From contig NZ_MJGN01000023.1 of the NCBI RefSeq assembly GCF_001865065.1, positions 155,596 to 217,313 of the forward strand: DNA of 61,718 nucleotides, written 5' to 3'. The translations under genes and the position numbers were made by a program. Shown here piece by piece: positions 23,859 to 35,500 of the stretch (within the stretch, counting starts at the first letter, position 1; each line of letters begins with the position of its first letter). This DNA is from Curtobacterium sp. MCBA15_008 (GTDB taxonomy: Bacteria > Actinomycetota > Actinomycetes > Actinomycetales > Microbacteriaceae). The notes beneath the pieces are model-generated. The model did not search any database. It was given only the letters and a program-made list of their open reading frames with translations, and was not told where the DNA came from.

Positions 23859-23864
23859 AGGCTA
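23859..23864 (-). promoter_or_regulatory. -10 box TAGCCT of the GNAT gene
   Basis: TAGCCT overlaps the stop codon of the aminopeptidase gene and ends 6 nt before the GTG at 23852. Confidence 0.45.
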
Positions 23865-25346
23865 GCGGCCGGAGCGGGCGATCCACCCCTCCACTTCCGA
23901 GGGGGTCCGGGGGATGCCGACGGACAGGTTCTCGGCGCCGTCCTCGGTCACGAGGATGTCGTCCTCGATCCGGACGCCGATGCCGCGGAACTCCTCCGGC
24001 ACGGTCAGGTCGTCCTGCTGGAAGTACAGTCCGGGCTCGATCGTGAAGACCATGCCGGGCTGCACGATGCCGTCGATGTACATCTCGCGACGGGCCTTCG
24101 CACAGTCGTGCACGTCGAGGCCGAGGTGGTGGCTCGTGCCGTGCACCATGTAGCGGCGGTGGAACTGGTTGTCCTGCTGCAGCGACTCCTCGGCGGTGCC
24201 GGGCAGGAAGCCCCACTCGGCGGTCTTCCGCGCGATGACCTCCATCGCGGTGGCGTGCACCTGTCGGAAGGTGATGCCGGGCTTCACGATGGCGAACGCG
24301 GCGTCGGCGGCTTCGAGCACGGCCTCGTACACCAGGCGCTGTACGTCGGTGAACGTGCCGCTGACCGGCAGCGTCCGCGTGATGTCGGCGGTGTAGAACG
24401 AGTCGACCTCGACCCCGGCGTCGATGAGGATCAGGTCGCCCGGCTGCACCGCACCGTCGTTCCGGGTCCAGTGCAGGATGCAGGCGTGGTGGCCGGAGGC
24501 GGCGATCGTGTCGTAGCCCACGGTGTTGCCGTCGGCGCGGGCACGGCGGTTGAAGGTGCCCTCGACGATGCGCTCGCCGCGGGGGTGCGCCAGCACGGCG
24601 TCGAAGTCGGCGATGACGTCGTCGAACCCGGCCTTCGTGGCGTCGACGGCCTTGCGGAGCTCGTGCACCTCGTACGCGTCCTTCACGAGGCGCAGCTCGG
24701 ACAGGTCGCGGGCGAGGACGTCGTCGGTCGCCGGCACACCGTCGGTCTCCGGTGCGCCGCCGATCGGGCTGCCGAGTCGCTCGTCGAGCGCCCGGGTCAG
24801 GTCGGTGTCGGCCTCACGCACGAGGAGCGCCGAGGTGTCGAGCCCGGCGGTCACGGCGTCGAACGCGCCGAGGTCGGCCGTGGCGAGGCCGAGGTCCGCG
24901 GCGACCTCGTCCAGCGACGGGCGCGGTCCGACCCAGAACTCGCCGATCTCGGGATTGGCGTAGAACTCCTCGGAGTCGCGGCCGGCGGTCGCCCGGAAGT
25001 AGACGGTCGCGTCGTGCCCGGAGCCGTTCGGCGTCATGACGAGCACGGAACCGACGACGGTGTCGGTGCCCCACCCGGTCAGGTGCGCGAAGGTGGAGTG
25101 CGGACGGAACGGGTAGTCGCAGTCGTTCGAGCGGACCTTCGCCTGTCCGGCCGGCACGACGATGGTGCGACCGGGGTGCAGTTCGGAGATCCGAGCGCGC
25201 CGCTCGGCGGCGAAGGCGGCCTGCTCACGTGGCTCGGGCAGCGGGCGGTCGCGATCGGCCCACTGCGACCCGATGTAGTCCTTGAACGTCGAGGACCCGG
25301 GGGTCGTGGAACGGTTGCTCGTGGCGCGAGGCGTGGTGTCGGACAT
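23862..25346 (-). CDS. Aminopeptidase P family Xaa-Pro aminopeptidase (M24B)
   Basis: A 494-aa cytosolic metallopeptidase that removes residues preceding proline. An N-terminal creatinase-like domain (to about 230) precedes the pita-bread catalytic domain. Metal ligands occur in LILIDAGVEVDSFYTADITR (two Asp), GTSHHLGLDVHD (His), TIEPGLYF (Glu) and GVRIEDDILV (Glu). Start ATG 25346 is 6 nt from GATGAT. A longer upstream frame is Arg-rich and was not used. Length matches bacterial PepP enzymes with an N-terminal extension. Confidence 0.93.
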   Translation of the reverse strand: MSDTTPRATSNRSTTPGSSTFKDYIGSQWADRDRPLPEPREQAAFAAERRARISELHPGRTIVVPAGQAKVRSNDCDYPFRPHSTFAHLTGWGTDTVVGSVLVMTPNGSGHDATVYFRATAGRDSEEFYANPEIGEFWVGPRPSLDEVAADLGLATADLGAFDAVTAGLDTSALLVREADTDLTRALDERLGSPIGGAPETDGVPATDDVLARDLSELRLVKDAYEVHELRKAVDATKAGFDDVIADFDAVLAHPRGERIVEGTFNRRARADGNTVGYDTIAASGHHACILHWTRNDGAVQPGDLILIDAGVEVDSFYTADITRTLPVSGTFTDVQRLVYEAVLEAADAAFAIVKPGITFRQVHATAMEVIARKTAEWGFLPGTAEESLQQDNQFHRRYMVHGTSHHLGLDVHDCAKARREMYIDGIVQPGMVFTIEPGLYFQQDDLTVPEEFRGIGVRIEDDILVTEDGAENLSVGIPRTPSEVEGWIARSGR

Positions 25347-25403
25347 GCACCCATCATCGCACCGCCGGACGGACCGCGGCCTGTGCGCCTCCTCACCTGT
25401 GGA

Positions 25404-25409
25404 TAGCAT
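25404..25409 (+). promoter_or_regulatory. -10 box TAGCAT of the PHP gene
   Basis: TAGCAT ends 6 nt before the GTG at 25416. Confidence 0.5.
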
Positions 25410-25415
25410 TGAGCC

Positions 25416-26288
25416 GTGCCCGATCCGTTCATCGACCTGCACGCGCACTCGAGCGTCTCCGACGGCACCGAGCGACCCGCGGACCTCGTCCGAGCGGCAG
25501 CGGCCGCCGGGCTGGACGCCGTCGCCCTGACGGACCACGACACGACGGCGGGCTGGGCCGAGGCCTCGGCGACCGCTCGCGACCTGCCGCTCACGCTCCT
25601 GCCGGCCCTCGAGCTCAGCACGCGCGTCGGGTACCGCAGCGTCCACGTCCTCGGCTACCTGGTCGACCCCGAGCACCCCGGCCTCGTCGAGGAGACCGGC
25701 CGGATCCGCGACGGCCGACTCGCGCGCGCCCGCCGGATGGTGGACCGCATCGGTCGCGACCACCCGATCACCTGGGACGACGTGATCGCGCAGTCCCGTG
25801 CCGGTGCCACCATCGGCCGCCCGCACATCGCCGACGCCCTCGTCGCGCGCGGGCTCGAGGTCGACCGGAGCGCGGCGTTCCGGGGCATCCTCCACCCGTC
25901 CTCGGGCTACTACGAGCCGCACGACGCCCCGACCCCGCTCCGCGGCGTCGAGCTCATCCGGCAGGCTGGCGGTGTGCCCGTGATCGCGCACCCGGCGGCG
26001 TCCTCGCGCGGCATCGTCATCGACGAGCCGATGCTCCGCGACCTGGTCGAAGCCGGGCTCGGCGGGCTCGAGGTCGACCACCGCGAGAACCTCGCGCACG
26101 GCAAGCGGACGCTCCTCGACTGGGCGGGGCGCTACGGCCTGTTCGTGACGGGTTCGAGCGACTACCACGGCACCGGCAAGCCGAACCGGCTCGGCGAACA
26201 CCGGACGGCCCTCGTGTCGTTCGACGCCATCCGCTCCGAGGCCACCGGCAGCGCGCCGGTCGTCGGCGCGGGCTCGCGCCTGACCTGA
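25416..26288 (+). CDS. PHP-domain phosphoesterase (RNase AM/TrpH-like)
   Basis: A 290-aa metal-dependent phosphoesterase. N-terminal metal ligands are IDLHAHSSVSDG (His9, His11), then ALTDHDTTAGW, a Glu in LPALELSTR, IAHPAAS and the C-terminal SSDYHGTGKPN. This is the full set of the PHP family related to E. coli YciV/RNase AM, which degrades 5'-phosphorylated oligonucleotides and nucleotide 3',5'-bisphosphates. The exact substrate here is an inference. The gene is monocistronic and divergent from the aminopeptidase gene; a hairpin follows. Confidence 0.88.
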   Translation: MPDPFIDLHAHSSVSDGTERPADLVRAAAAAGLDAVALTDHDTTAGWAEASATARDLPLTLLPALELSTRVGYRSVHVLGYLVDPEHPGLVEETGRIRDGRLARARRMVDRIGRDHPITWDDVIAQSRAGATIGRPHIADALVARGLEVDRSAAFRGILHPSSGYYEPHDAPTPLRGVELIRQAGGVPVIAHPAASSRGIVIDEPMLRDLVEAGLGGLEVDHRENLAHGKRTLLDWAGRYGLFVTGSSDYHGTGKPNRLGEHRTALVSFDAIRSEATGSAPVVGAGSRLT

Positions 26289-26328
26289 TCCGACCCGAGT
26301 CTCGGCCAGCATGGTCGGCGGGGACGAC

Positions 26329-26360
26329 GAAGGGCCCGTCGCGTCAGCGACGGACCCTTC
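26329..26360. terminator. Bidirectional terminator between PHP and DEAD-box genes
   Basis: Arms 26329-26342 / 26347-26360 (14 bp, one mismatch, 4-nt loop) in a convergent gap. A GCCTGGAGGCGC element (26362-26373) touches the DEAD-box stop codon. Confidence 0.75.
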
Positions 26361-26372
26361 GGCCTGGAGGCG

Positions 26373-27857
<1,485 letters not shown>

Positions 27858-27936
27858 AGAATCACCTTAGTTCTGGTGGAAGTCCCGACCAGTCTACCGA
27901 CGGGCCGGTCGGGCGTGGGTGCGGGTGGGTTCCCGC

Positions 27937-27942
27937 TATGCT
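27937..27942 (+). promoter_or_regulatory. -10 box TATGCT of the ferritin-like gene
   Basis: TATGCT ends 6 nt before the first of two GTG codons at 27949. Confidence 0.5.
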
Positions 27943-27948
27943 CTTCGG

Positions 27949-28665
27949 GTGGTGTCGTGGTGGAACCGGAAGCGCGCTGCGCAGCTCGCCGCCGCGTGGC
28001 TCGCGTCGCGCAACCCGCGGAACGCCTCGCCCGTGGAACGCCTGCAGCTGGACGACGTCAGCCCCGAGCTCGACGTCTACCTCGGCCAGGCGGCCTACCT
28101 GCAGCTGTCGCTCTACGAGACCATGGGCCGCGCCGGAGCCGGTGCCCCCACGCTGTCCGGACGCCTGGTGACCGGCGTGCTCGCCACCACCGCGCTCGAA
28201 CGGCACCGGACCATCGTCGCAGAGATCGAGCGCTCCGGGGGAGACCCCGCCGCGTTGATGGCACCCCACCGTGAGGCGATCGACCTCTTCCTCGAGCGCA
28301 CGAGCGGTGCGGACTGGTACGAGTCGATGCTCACCGGGTACGTGACCGCCGGCATCCTGAACGACCTGTTCGGCAGTCTGCTCCGCTCGCTGCCCTCCGA
28401 CGTCCGACAGCGGCTCCGCACCGTGTTCGACGCGCGCGAGGAAGCGGCCGTGGTCGAGGAACTGACGGCCCGCATCGACGAGGAACCGCAGGTCGGCTCG
28501 CGCCTGGCGATGTGGGGCCGGCGGCTCGTCGGGGACACGCTGCTCGTGGCCCGGTCGGCGCTGGCGTCGCACGCGCGCGAGGACCAGGAGCGGCTCGAGC
28601 CGGTCTGGACCGAGCTCATCGCCGCGCACACCCGGCGGATGGACGCACTCGGCCTGACGGCCTGA
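27949..28665 (+). CDS. Ferritin-like fold protein (MiaE-like, actinobacterial)
   Basis: A 238-aa mostly helical protein. Candidate di-iron ligands are in YLQLSLYETMG, RHRTIVAEIERSG and the later PHREAIDLFLERTS and EEAAVVEELTARI; I cannot be sure the set is complete. From memory, the Mycobacterium homologue lies beside a DEAD-box gene and the DUF3107 gene, as here, and is annotated as a ferritin-like or tRNA-hydroxylase-related protein. GTG start supported by the promoter spacing. The activity is unknown. Confidence 0.72.
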   Translation: MVSWWNRKRAAQLAAAWLASRNPRNASPVERLQLDDVSPELDVYLGQAAYLQLSLYETMGRAGAGAPTLSGRLVTGVLATTALERHRTIVAEIERSGGDPAALMAPHREAIDLFLERTSGADWYESMLTGYVTAGILNDLFGSLLRSLPSDVRQRLRTVFDAREEAAVVEELTARIDEEPQVGSRLAMWGRRLVGDTLLVARSALASHAREDQERLEPVWTELIAAHTRRMDALGLTA

Positions 28666-28690
28666 CCTCGCCAGGCTGGGCCCGTCGGGG

Positions 28691-28987
28691 CTAGGCGCCC
28701 TGGGCCTTGACCCGCTCGTAGTAGGCCGTGTCGGCCGCGGTGCGACGCTTGCCGAGGACCCACTCGGCGACGAGTGCGAGCACGCCGGCGCCGACCAGGG
28801 CGACGACCCAGATCCAGGTGCCGTCGTACTTCCAGCCCGCCCAGCTCAGGGCTTCCCAGAGGACGGCGGCAACGACGCCGCCGACCGCCGGGCCGAGCAG
28901 GGAGCCACGCGTCGACCGCCAGGGCAGCACGACGTGGGCGACGGCCCCGACGATCAGACCGCCGAGGACCGCGAAGAGCAGTTCCAC
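28691..28987 (-). CDS. Small integral membrane protein, unknown function
   Basis: A 98-aa protein with three hydrophobic segments (LLFAVLGGLIVGAVAHVVLP, LLGPAVGGVVAAVLWEALSW, IWVVALVGAGVLALVAEWVL) and a short charged C-terminus. The first segment resembles GlsB/YeaQ/YmgE transglycosylase-associated proteins, but I cannot confirm it. The GTG at 28987 is 4 nt past the DUF3107 stop, so the two are translationally coupled. Confidence 0.72.
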   Translation of the reverse strand: MELLFAVLGGLIVGAVAHVVLPWRSTRGSLLGPAVGGVVAAVLWEALSWAGWKYDGTWIWVVALVGAGVLALVAEWVLGKRRTAADTAYYERVKAQGA

Positions 28988-28991
28988 GTCG

Positions 28992-29216
28992 TCAGGCGAC
29001 GAAGCCGATGCGGCGGGATTCCTCGGCGCCGACCTCGACGTACGCGAGCGAAGCGACCGGCACGATGAACCGGCGGCCCTTCTCGTCCTGGAGCGAGAGG
29101 TGCGTCGACTTCGACGCGAGGGCCTCAGACACGGCCTTCTCGATCTCGTCGGCGGTCTGGGCGGTCTCGAAGGCGATCTCGCGGGGGCTGTTGGTGATGC
29201 CGATCTTGATGTCCAC
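28992..29216 (-). CDS. DUF3107 small protein (TB9.4-like)
   Basis: A 74-aa protein (VDIKIGITNSPREIAFETAQ...) that is one complete DUF3107 domain, conserved in actinobacteria and of unknown function; homologues include the M. tuberculosis antigen TB9.4. It predicts as a beta-alpha-beta unit with a helical segment TADEIEKAVSEAL. GTG 29216 has TACGCT 6 nt upstream. It heads a two-gene unit with the small membrane protein. Confidence 0.9.
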   Translation of the reverse strand: MDIKIGITNSPREIAFETAQTADEIEKAVSEALASKSTHLSLQDEKGRRFIVPVASLAYVEVGAEESRRIGFVA

Positions 29217-29222
29217 GAGCAC

Positions 29223-29228
29223 AGCGTA
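29223..29228 (-). promoter_or_regulatory. -10 box TACGCT of the DUF3107 gene
   Basis: TACGCT on the minus strand ends 6 nt before the GTG at 29216. Confidence 0.5.
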
Positions 29229-29350
29229 TCCGAGCGCCCCACCCCGACATCGGACGTTCGCCGCAGGCGCACGGGACGCGTGCTCCGGTGGCCGGACGAC
29301 CGGTCTCCGGGCCGCGGTCGTGGCGGCCGGCCGGTGTCGGTCGCGGCGGT

Positions 29351-29356
29351 TACCGT
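29351..29356 (+). promoter_or_regulatory. -10 box TACCGT of adnA-adnB
   Basis: TACCGT ends 6 nt before the GTG at 29363 and should drive both helicase-nuclease genes. Confidence 0.5.
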
Positions 29357-29362
29357 ACGAGG

Positions 29363-32300
29363 GTGCCCACGACCACGCTGACGCCCGCACCCGCCGCCGA
29401 GGGTGTCTCGCGCGCGCTGGCGACGGACCCGTCACAGGCGGCGGTCCTCGCGCTGCCGGACGGTCGCCACGCGGCCGTGATCGGGGCACCGGGCACCGGC
29501 AAGACGACGACGCTCGCGCGGCTGGTCGCCGCGCGGCTCGCCCGTGCCGACGGGATCTCCCCGGACGGGCACGCCGGCGTGCTCGCCCTCACCTCGTCGC
29601 GGACGGCGGCGACCGCGCTGCGCGACCGGCTCGCGGCCTCGGTGGAGCGTGCCGTCCCCGGTGCGCTCGCGCGGACCGTGAACTCCCTGGCGTTCCAGAT
29701 CGTCGCGCACGCCGCGGCCGTGCAGCTGCAGGAACCGCCCACCCTCCTCACCGGTGGCGAGCAGGACCGCATCATCGCCGACCTGCTCGACGGACACGAG
29801 CTGGACGGCACCGGCCCGGACTGGCCGGCACCCATCACGGCGGTGGTCCGCGAGCGCGCCGGGTTCCGCACGGCGCTCCGCGACGTCATGATGCGTGCGG
29901 TGGCCGCCGGCGTCGAACCCGAGGACATGCGCGAGCTCGGGGACGACACCGGGCGTCCGGAGTGGCGGGCCGTCGGGGACTTCGTGGACGAGTACCGCGC
30001 GGCCGTGACCGCCTTCCGCGCCACCAGCCTCGACGCGGCCGAGCTCGTGGCGTACGCCACCGCGGCCGTCCTGCGCGGGCAGGTCCCGGCGAGCGTCGCG
30101 GCACTCCGGCTCGTCGTCGTGGACGACACCCAAGAGCTGGTCGAGGGCGAGATCGCTCTGCTCGGGGCCCTCGCACGGTCCGGCGTGCAGGTCGTGGCGT
30201 TCGGTGACCCGGACATCGCCGCCTCGGCGTTCCGCGGTGCCGAGCCCGACGTCCTGGGGCGGCTGGCGGTGCGGCTCGGCGTCGACCGCGTGGACGACGT
30301 CGTGCTGACGACGGTGCACCGGTACCCCGAGCCGATCCGGGCGCTCGTCGCCGGCATCACCGCGCGCATCGGCACGGCCGCGGCCGGACGGCAGCGCACG
30401 GCGACGGCGACGACGGAGGACGCCCGACCCGACGCCGTGGTCCACCTCGAGGGCGCGAGCCGCGCTGCCCTCGTCGTCGCGGTCGCTCGGCGGCTCCGCG
30501 AACACCGGCTGCTCGACGGCGTGCCGTGGCACCGGATGGCCGTCGTGACCCGCAGCGGCGCCGCGATCCCCGAACTGGTCCGGGCGCTCTCCGTGGCCGA
30601 GGTCCCGGCGACCGCCGGCGCCGCGCCCGTCCGTCCCCGCGACGACACCGCCGCCCGGTCGCTCCTCGACGCCGCTGCCGTGGCGCTCGGGGTGCTGCCG
30701 CTGGACGCGGTCCTCGCGACCGCCTTCGCGACCGGTCCGCTCGGTGGCCTGGATACCCTGGCGATGCGCCGACTCCGGCTCGCGCTGCGTCGCGAGGAGC
30801 TCGCAGGCGGGGGCAGTCGCACCGCCGACGAACTGCTGGTCGACGCACTCGGGGCGCCCGAGCGGCTCGCGACGGTCGACGCCGGGTTCGCGCGGCGGGC
30901 GACCCGGCTCGCACGGAGCCTGGTGCAGGCACGGGCCGACGCCGAAGCCGACGCCAGCATCGAGGAGATCCTCTGGGGGCTCTGGGAGCGCAGCGGACTG
31001 GCCGGCAGCTGGGGTGCGCAGTCCGCATCCGGTGGGGTCGGCGCAGCAGAGGCCGACCGCCGCCTCGACGCCGTGGTCGGGCTCTTCACCGCGGCGAAGC
31101 GCTTCGTCGAGCGCACGCCGGACGCCCCGGCCCGGGTGTTCGTCGACGACCTGCTCGGCTCCGACCTGCCCGAGGACTCGATCGGTCCCGACCGGACCGC
31201 GGGTCGGGTGCGCGTGCTGACCCCGTCGGCGACCATCGGCCTCGAGTGCGACGTCGTCGTCGTCCTCGGGCTGCAGGACGGCGTCTGGCCGAACACCCGG
31301 GTGCGCGGCAGCCTGCTCGACCCGGACGGGTTGGTCCGGGCGGCGGCGGGCATCGACCACGCCGCCGTCGACGACCGCGCCGCCGTGATCGCCGACGAAC
31401 TCCGGCTCTTCGCACGGGCCGTCTCGCGCGCCACCACCCAGGTCGTCATCGGCACGGTCGCGAACGACGACGAGGCACCATCGCCGTTCGTGCGCCTCGT
31501 GCCGGTGCCGCCCGACCGTCAGCCGACCGCCCACCCGCTGTCCCTGCGCGGTCTGGCCGGTTCGCTCCGCCGCCGGGTCGTCGCCTCGGGCGACCACGAG
31601 GCCGCCTCGGCACTCGCGCGCTTGGCCGAGGCCGAGGTGCCGGGGGCGTCGCCGGACGACTGGTACGGCCTGGCCGAGCCTTCGACCGAGACGCCACTCG
31701 TCGACCTCGACGCCGAGCCGCTCCCCGACCCCGACGACCCCGAGGGCGGCGAGCCGGTGGCCCCGACCGTGTCGGTGTCCCCGTCCCGCATCGGCACCTT
31801 CGAGGAGTGCCCGGTGCACTGGTTCGTGCAGACGTTCGGCGGCAGCGCTCCGAGCCCGGCGATGGGCATCGGGACGATCGTGCACGAGGCCATGGAGCAC
31901 GCGACCGAGGTCGACGTCGAGTCGTTGTGGTCCCACGTGGAAGGACGCTGGGACGAGCTCACGTTCGAGTCGCCGTGGGTGGCCGACCGCGAGCGTGCGC
32001 GGACCCGGCGGATGGTCGAGGGGCTGAGCGACTACCTCCGCACCTTCGCCAGCGCCGGACGTCGGCTGCTCGGCGCGGAGACGTCGTTCGCGCTGGTCAC
32101 CGGTCCGGCCCGGATGCGCGGCAGCATCGACCGGATCGAGATCGACCCGGACGGGCGCGTCAGCGTCGTGGACCTGAAGACCGGACGGTCGATGCCGAGC
32201 GAGAAGAAGGACATGCCGGAACACCCGCAGCTCGGGGCGTACCAGTTGGCCGTCGAGGACGGCGCGGTCGAGGGCGTGCCCGCCGGGTCCGCGATGGCCG

Positions 32301-32527
32301 ACGCCCGCCTGGTGTTCGTGCAGAACCCCCGCGGCGGACACGCGTTCTCCGAGCGCACCCAGCAGGCGTTCGACGCCGACGCCCGTGACGCCTACCGCGA
32401 GCGACTGCACACCGTCGCCCGGGGGATGGCCGGCCGGACGTTCCTGGCGAACGTCGACGACCACTGCGAGAAGGCCCGGACCGGCGTCGAGTGCCGGATC
32501 CACGTCGTCGGCGAGGTGACCTGGTGA
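29363..32527 (+). CDS. adnA: Helicase-nuclease subunit AdnA (UvrD-like motor + RecB-like nuclease)
   Basis: A 1054-aa subunit of the actinobacterial end-resection machine for double-strand breaks. Walker A is IGAPGTGKTTTLARL. The motif II equivalent reads VVVDDTQELVEG, with Asp where the catalytic Glu of DExxQ should be, consistent with AdnA being the weaker motor in mycobacteria (from memory). The C-terminal RecB-family nuclease has GTIVHEAMEH, VVDLKTGR and QLGAYQ. Cys816 (EECP) and Cys1035-x2-Ala1038-x5-Cys1044 resemble an AddB-type Fe-S site lacking one Cys. Its length is close to the mycobacterial protein. The stop overlaps adnB (GTGA). Confidence 0.9.
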   Translation: MPTTTLTPAPAAEGVSRALATDPSQAAVLALPDGRHAAVIGAPGTGKTTTLARLVAARLARADGISPDGHAGVLALTSSRTAATALRDRLAASVERAVPGALARTVNSLAFQIVAHAAAVQLQEPPTLLTGGEQDRIIADLLDGHELDGTGPDWPAPITAVVRERAGFRTALRDVMMRAVAAGVEPEDMRELGDDTGRPEWRAVGDFVDEYRAAVTAFRATSLDAAELVAYATAAVLRGQVPASVAALRLVVVDDTQELVEGEIALLGALARSGVQVVAFGDPDIAASAFRGAEPDVLGRLAVRLGVDRVDDVVLTTVHRYPEPIRALVAGITARIGTAAAGRQRTATATTEDARPDAVVHLEGASRAALVVAVARRLREHRLLDGVPWHRMAVVTRSGAAIPELVRALSVAEVPATAGAAPVRPRDDTAARSLLDAAAVALGVLPLDAVLATAFATGPLGGLDTLAMRRLRLALRREELAGGGSRTADELLVDALGAPERLATVDAGFARRATRLARSLVQARADAEADASIEEILWGLWERSGLAGSWGAQSASGGVGAAEADRRLDAVVGLFTAAKRFVERTPDAPARVFVDDLLGSDLPEDSIGPDRTAGRVRVLTPSATIGLECDVVVVLGLQDGVWPNTRVRGSLLDPDGLVRAAAGIDHAAVDDRAAVIADELRLFARAVSRATTQVVIGTVANDDEAPSPFVRLVPVPPDRQPTAHPLSLRGLAGSLRRRVVASGDHEAASALARLAEAEVPGASPDDWYGLAEPSTETPLVDLDAEPLPDPDDPEGGEPVAPTVSVSPSRIGTFEECPVHWFVQTFGGSAPSPAMGIGTIVHEAMEHATEVDVESLWSHVEGRWDELTFESPWVADRERARTRRMVEGLSDYLRTFASAGRRLLGAETSFALVTGPARMRGSIDRIEIDPDGRVSVVDLKTGRSMPSEKKDMPEHPQLGAYQLAVEDGAVEGVPAGSAMADARLVFVQNPRGGHAFSERTQQAFDADARDAYRERLHTVARGMAGRTFLANVDDHCEKARTGVECRIHVVGEVTW

Positions 32528-35500
32528 ACGAGGAACAGGTGATCGAGCCCTCCGCGCCCGCAGTCGCGAGCAGGCCGCTGCGCGACGCCGACACCATCGC
32601 GGACGCCCTCGGCCGACCGCGCCCGACGGCCCAGCAGCGCGCCGTGATCGAGTCGCCGCTGCAGCCCGCGCTCGTGGTGGCCGGTGCCGGCAGCGGGAAG
32701 ACCGAGACGATGGCGTCCCGCGTGGTGTGGCTGCTCGCGAACGGCATGGTCCGCCCCGACGGGATCCTCGGACTCACCTTCACGCGCAAGGCCGCCGGCG
32801 AGCTGTCGGTCCGCATCAACGACCGCATCCGCGCGCTCGAGGACGTCGGACTGCTCGACGCCGGCGACGCGTTCGAGGCCCCCACGGTGTCCACCTACAA
32901 CGCCTTCGCGAACTCGGTCTTCCGCGAGAACGCGCTGCTCGTCGGCCGCGACGGCGAATCGCAGGTGCTCACCGAGCCGTCCGCGTGGCAGCTCGCCCGC
33001 CGGGTGGTCGTCGGCGCGCGGGACGACCGGCTGGCCGGACTCGACCGCGACGTCGACACCGTGACCGCGGCGGTCGTGGCGCTCGCCGGAGCGGTGTCCG
33101 AGCACCTGGTCGAGCCCGAGCGACTGCGCCGGTTCGCGATCGACTTCGCCGGCCTGCTCGAACTGCCCGGCAGCTCCCGCGGCACCCCGTACAAGGCCGT
33201 CACCGACGCCGTCGCCGCGATCGGCGCCCTCGAACCGCTCGTCGACCTGGTCGAGGAGTTCCGCCGGCAGAAGGTCGACCGCGGCTTCGTGGAGTTCTCC
33301 GACCAGATCGCGCTGGCCCTCGCCGCGGCCGAGTCGGCCCCGCGCGTGGTCACGGACCTGCGGCAGCGGTACGGGGTCGTGCTGCTCGACGAGTACCAGG
33401 ACACCTCGGTCGTGCAGACCCGGTTCCTCGCCCGACTGTTCCGTGGACACCCGGTGATGGCCGTCGGCGACCCGCACCAGTCCATCTACGGCTTCCGTGG
33501 CGCGAGTGCGGCGAACCTCGCCCGGTTCCCCCGCGACTTCGGCGAGCCCGAGCGGGGGGAGCGACCGGTCACCTTCGCGCTCTCGACGAGCTGGCGGAAC
33601 CCCGTCGACGTCCTCGCCGGGGCGAACGCGGTCGTCGCGCCGCTGTCCGAGGCCTCCGAGGTCGACGTCGAACGGCTCTCCCCGCGCCCCGGGGCGGACG
33701 CCGGCACCGTCCACGCGGTGTTCCCGGAGACCCTGCCGGAAGAGGCCGCAGCCGTCGCCCAGTGGTTCGCCGACCGTCGCGCCGCCGACCCGGGCGGGTC
33801 GCTCGCGCTCCTGCTGCGCTCCCGGAAGGACCTCGCCGCCTTCACCGGTGCGCTCGGCGACCGCCGCGTGCCGTACCACGTGCTCGGGACGGGCGGCCTG
33901 CTCCAGCGGCCCGAGATCGTCGACCTCGTCGCGTGCCTGCGAGTGCTCCACGACCCGGCCGCGGGCAACGACCTGATCCGGCTGCTCGCCGGGGCGCGGT
34001 GGCGGATCGGCGCGGCGGACATCGCCGCCCTGCACGCCCTCGCCCGGTGGCTGTTCGGCCGCGACCACACGCAGCAGCGCCTCGACGACGACCTCACCGC
34101 GGCGTTCCGGGCGTCGGTCGCGGCGGGGGAGCACGGGTCGATCGTCGACGCGCTCGACTTCGTCGCCACGGCACCGGACGAGCACGGCGCCCTCGCGGAC
34201 ATCAGCGACGTCGGCCGCCGCCGGATGCGCGAGCTCGGGCAGCAGCTCGCGTCGCTGCGATCGCGTGCCGCGGGTGACCTCGTGGACTTCGTGACCCTGG
34301 TCGTGCAGGAGATGCGCCTCGACATCGAGGTCGCCGCCCACGAGCAGGGCAGCGGGGCGTTCCTCGACGCGTTCGTCGACGAGCTGGCCGGCTTCGTCAC
34401 GACCGACGACCGCGCCGACCTCGGGGCCTTCCTCGGTTGGATCGACGCCGCCGCCCGCCGTGACGACATGGGCCCCCGCTCCGAGGAGCCCGAGGCCGGC
34501 ACGGTGCAGATCCTGACGATCCACGGCTCGAAGGGCCTCGAGTGGGACGCGGTCGCGGTGCCGCGCCTGGTCGAGGGTGCGCTGCCGGCCCGTCCGCAGG
34601 AGGGTTCGTCCGGCTGGATCGGCTTCGGGCGGCTGCCGTACGAGTTCCGCGGCGACGCCGAGGAGCTCCCACGGCTGGACTGGCGCGGGCACGACAACCA
34701 GAAGGACGTCACGCTCGCGATCGACGCCTACAAGGAGCAGGTGAAGGCCCGCAACGAGGACGAGGAGCGCCGGCTGACCTACGTGGCGCTGACCCGCGCC
34801 AAGCACGACCTGCTCGTGAGCGGGTCGTTCTGGGCGGGCGGGGTCCGGCCGACCGAGCCGAGCCGGTACCTCCGCGACCTTGTCGAGGCGGGTGTCGTCG
34901 ACGGTGCGGCGATCCCGGACACCACCGAACACGAGGAGAACCCGCTGGGCGACGCCGGCGCCACCCAGTCGTGGCCGCACGTGCCGTTCGGGCACCGCGC
35001 GGCCCGGGTCGTCGCCGCTGCCGACCGGGTGCGGAACGCGAACCCCGGCGCCGCCGGCAGGTTCGCCGCGGACATCGACCTGCTGCTCGCCGAGCGGGCC
35101 GCGAACCGCAGCGCCCGGCACCGGGTCGTCGTCCCGCACCGCGTGCCGGCGTCCGGCTTCAAGGACTACCTCGCCGAGCCCGACGCCGTGGCCGAGCGAC
35201 TCCGTCGGCCGATGCCGGAACGGCCGTACCGCGCGACCCGGCTCGGCACGCTCTTCCACCAGTGGGTCGAGCAGCGCGCGCGGAGCGGCGGCTCGCTCGA
35301 GACGCTCGACGTCTGGGACGGCGAACTCGACCTCGACGACGACGACGTCGTGGACGCGTCGACGGACGCAGCGGTCACCGACGACGACGCCCGACGGCTG
35401 GCGGACTTCCAGGCGACCTTCGCCCGGTCACGGTGGGCCGGACTCACCCCGATCGAGGTCGAGCGGGAGATCCACATCCCGTTCCTCGGCCACAGCGTCG

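Noticed and set aside
29432..35259. Two ~1000-residue minus-strand frames opposite adnA and adnB
   Set aside because: Composition (His/Arg/Asp/Val) and exact mirroring of the helicase genes show they are antisense shadows.
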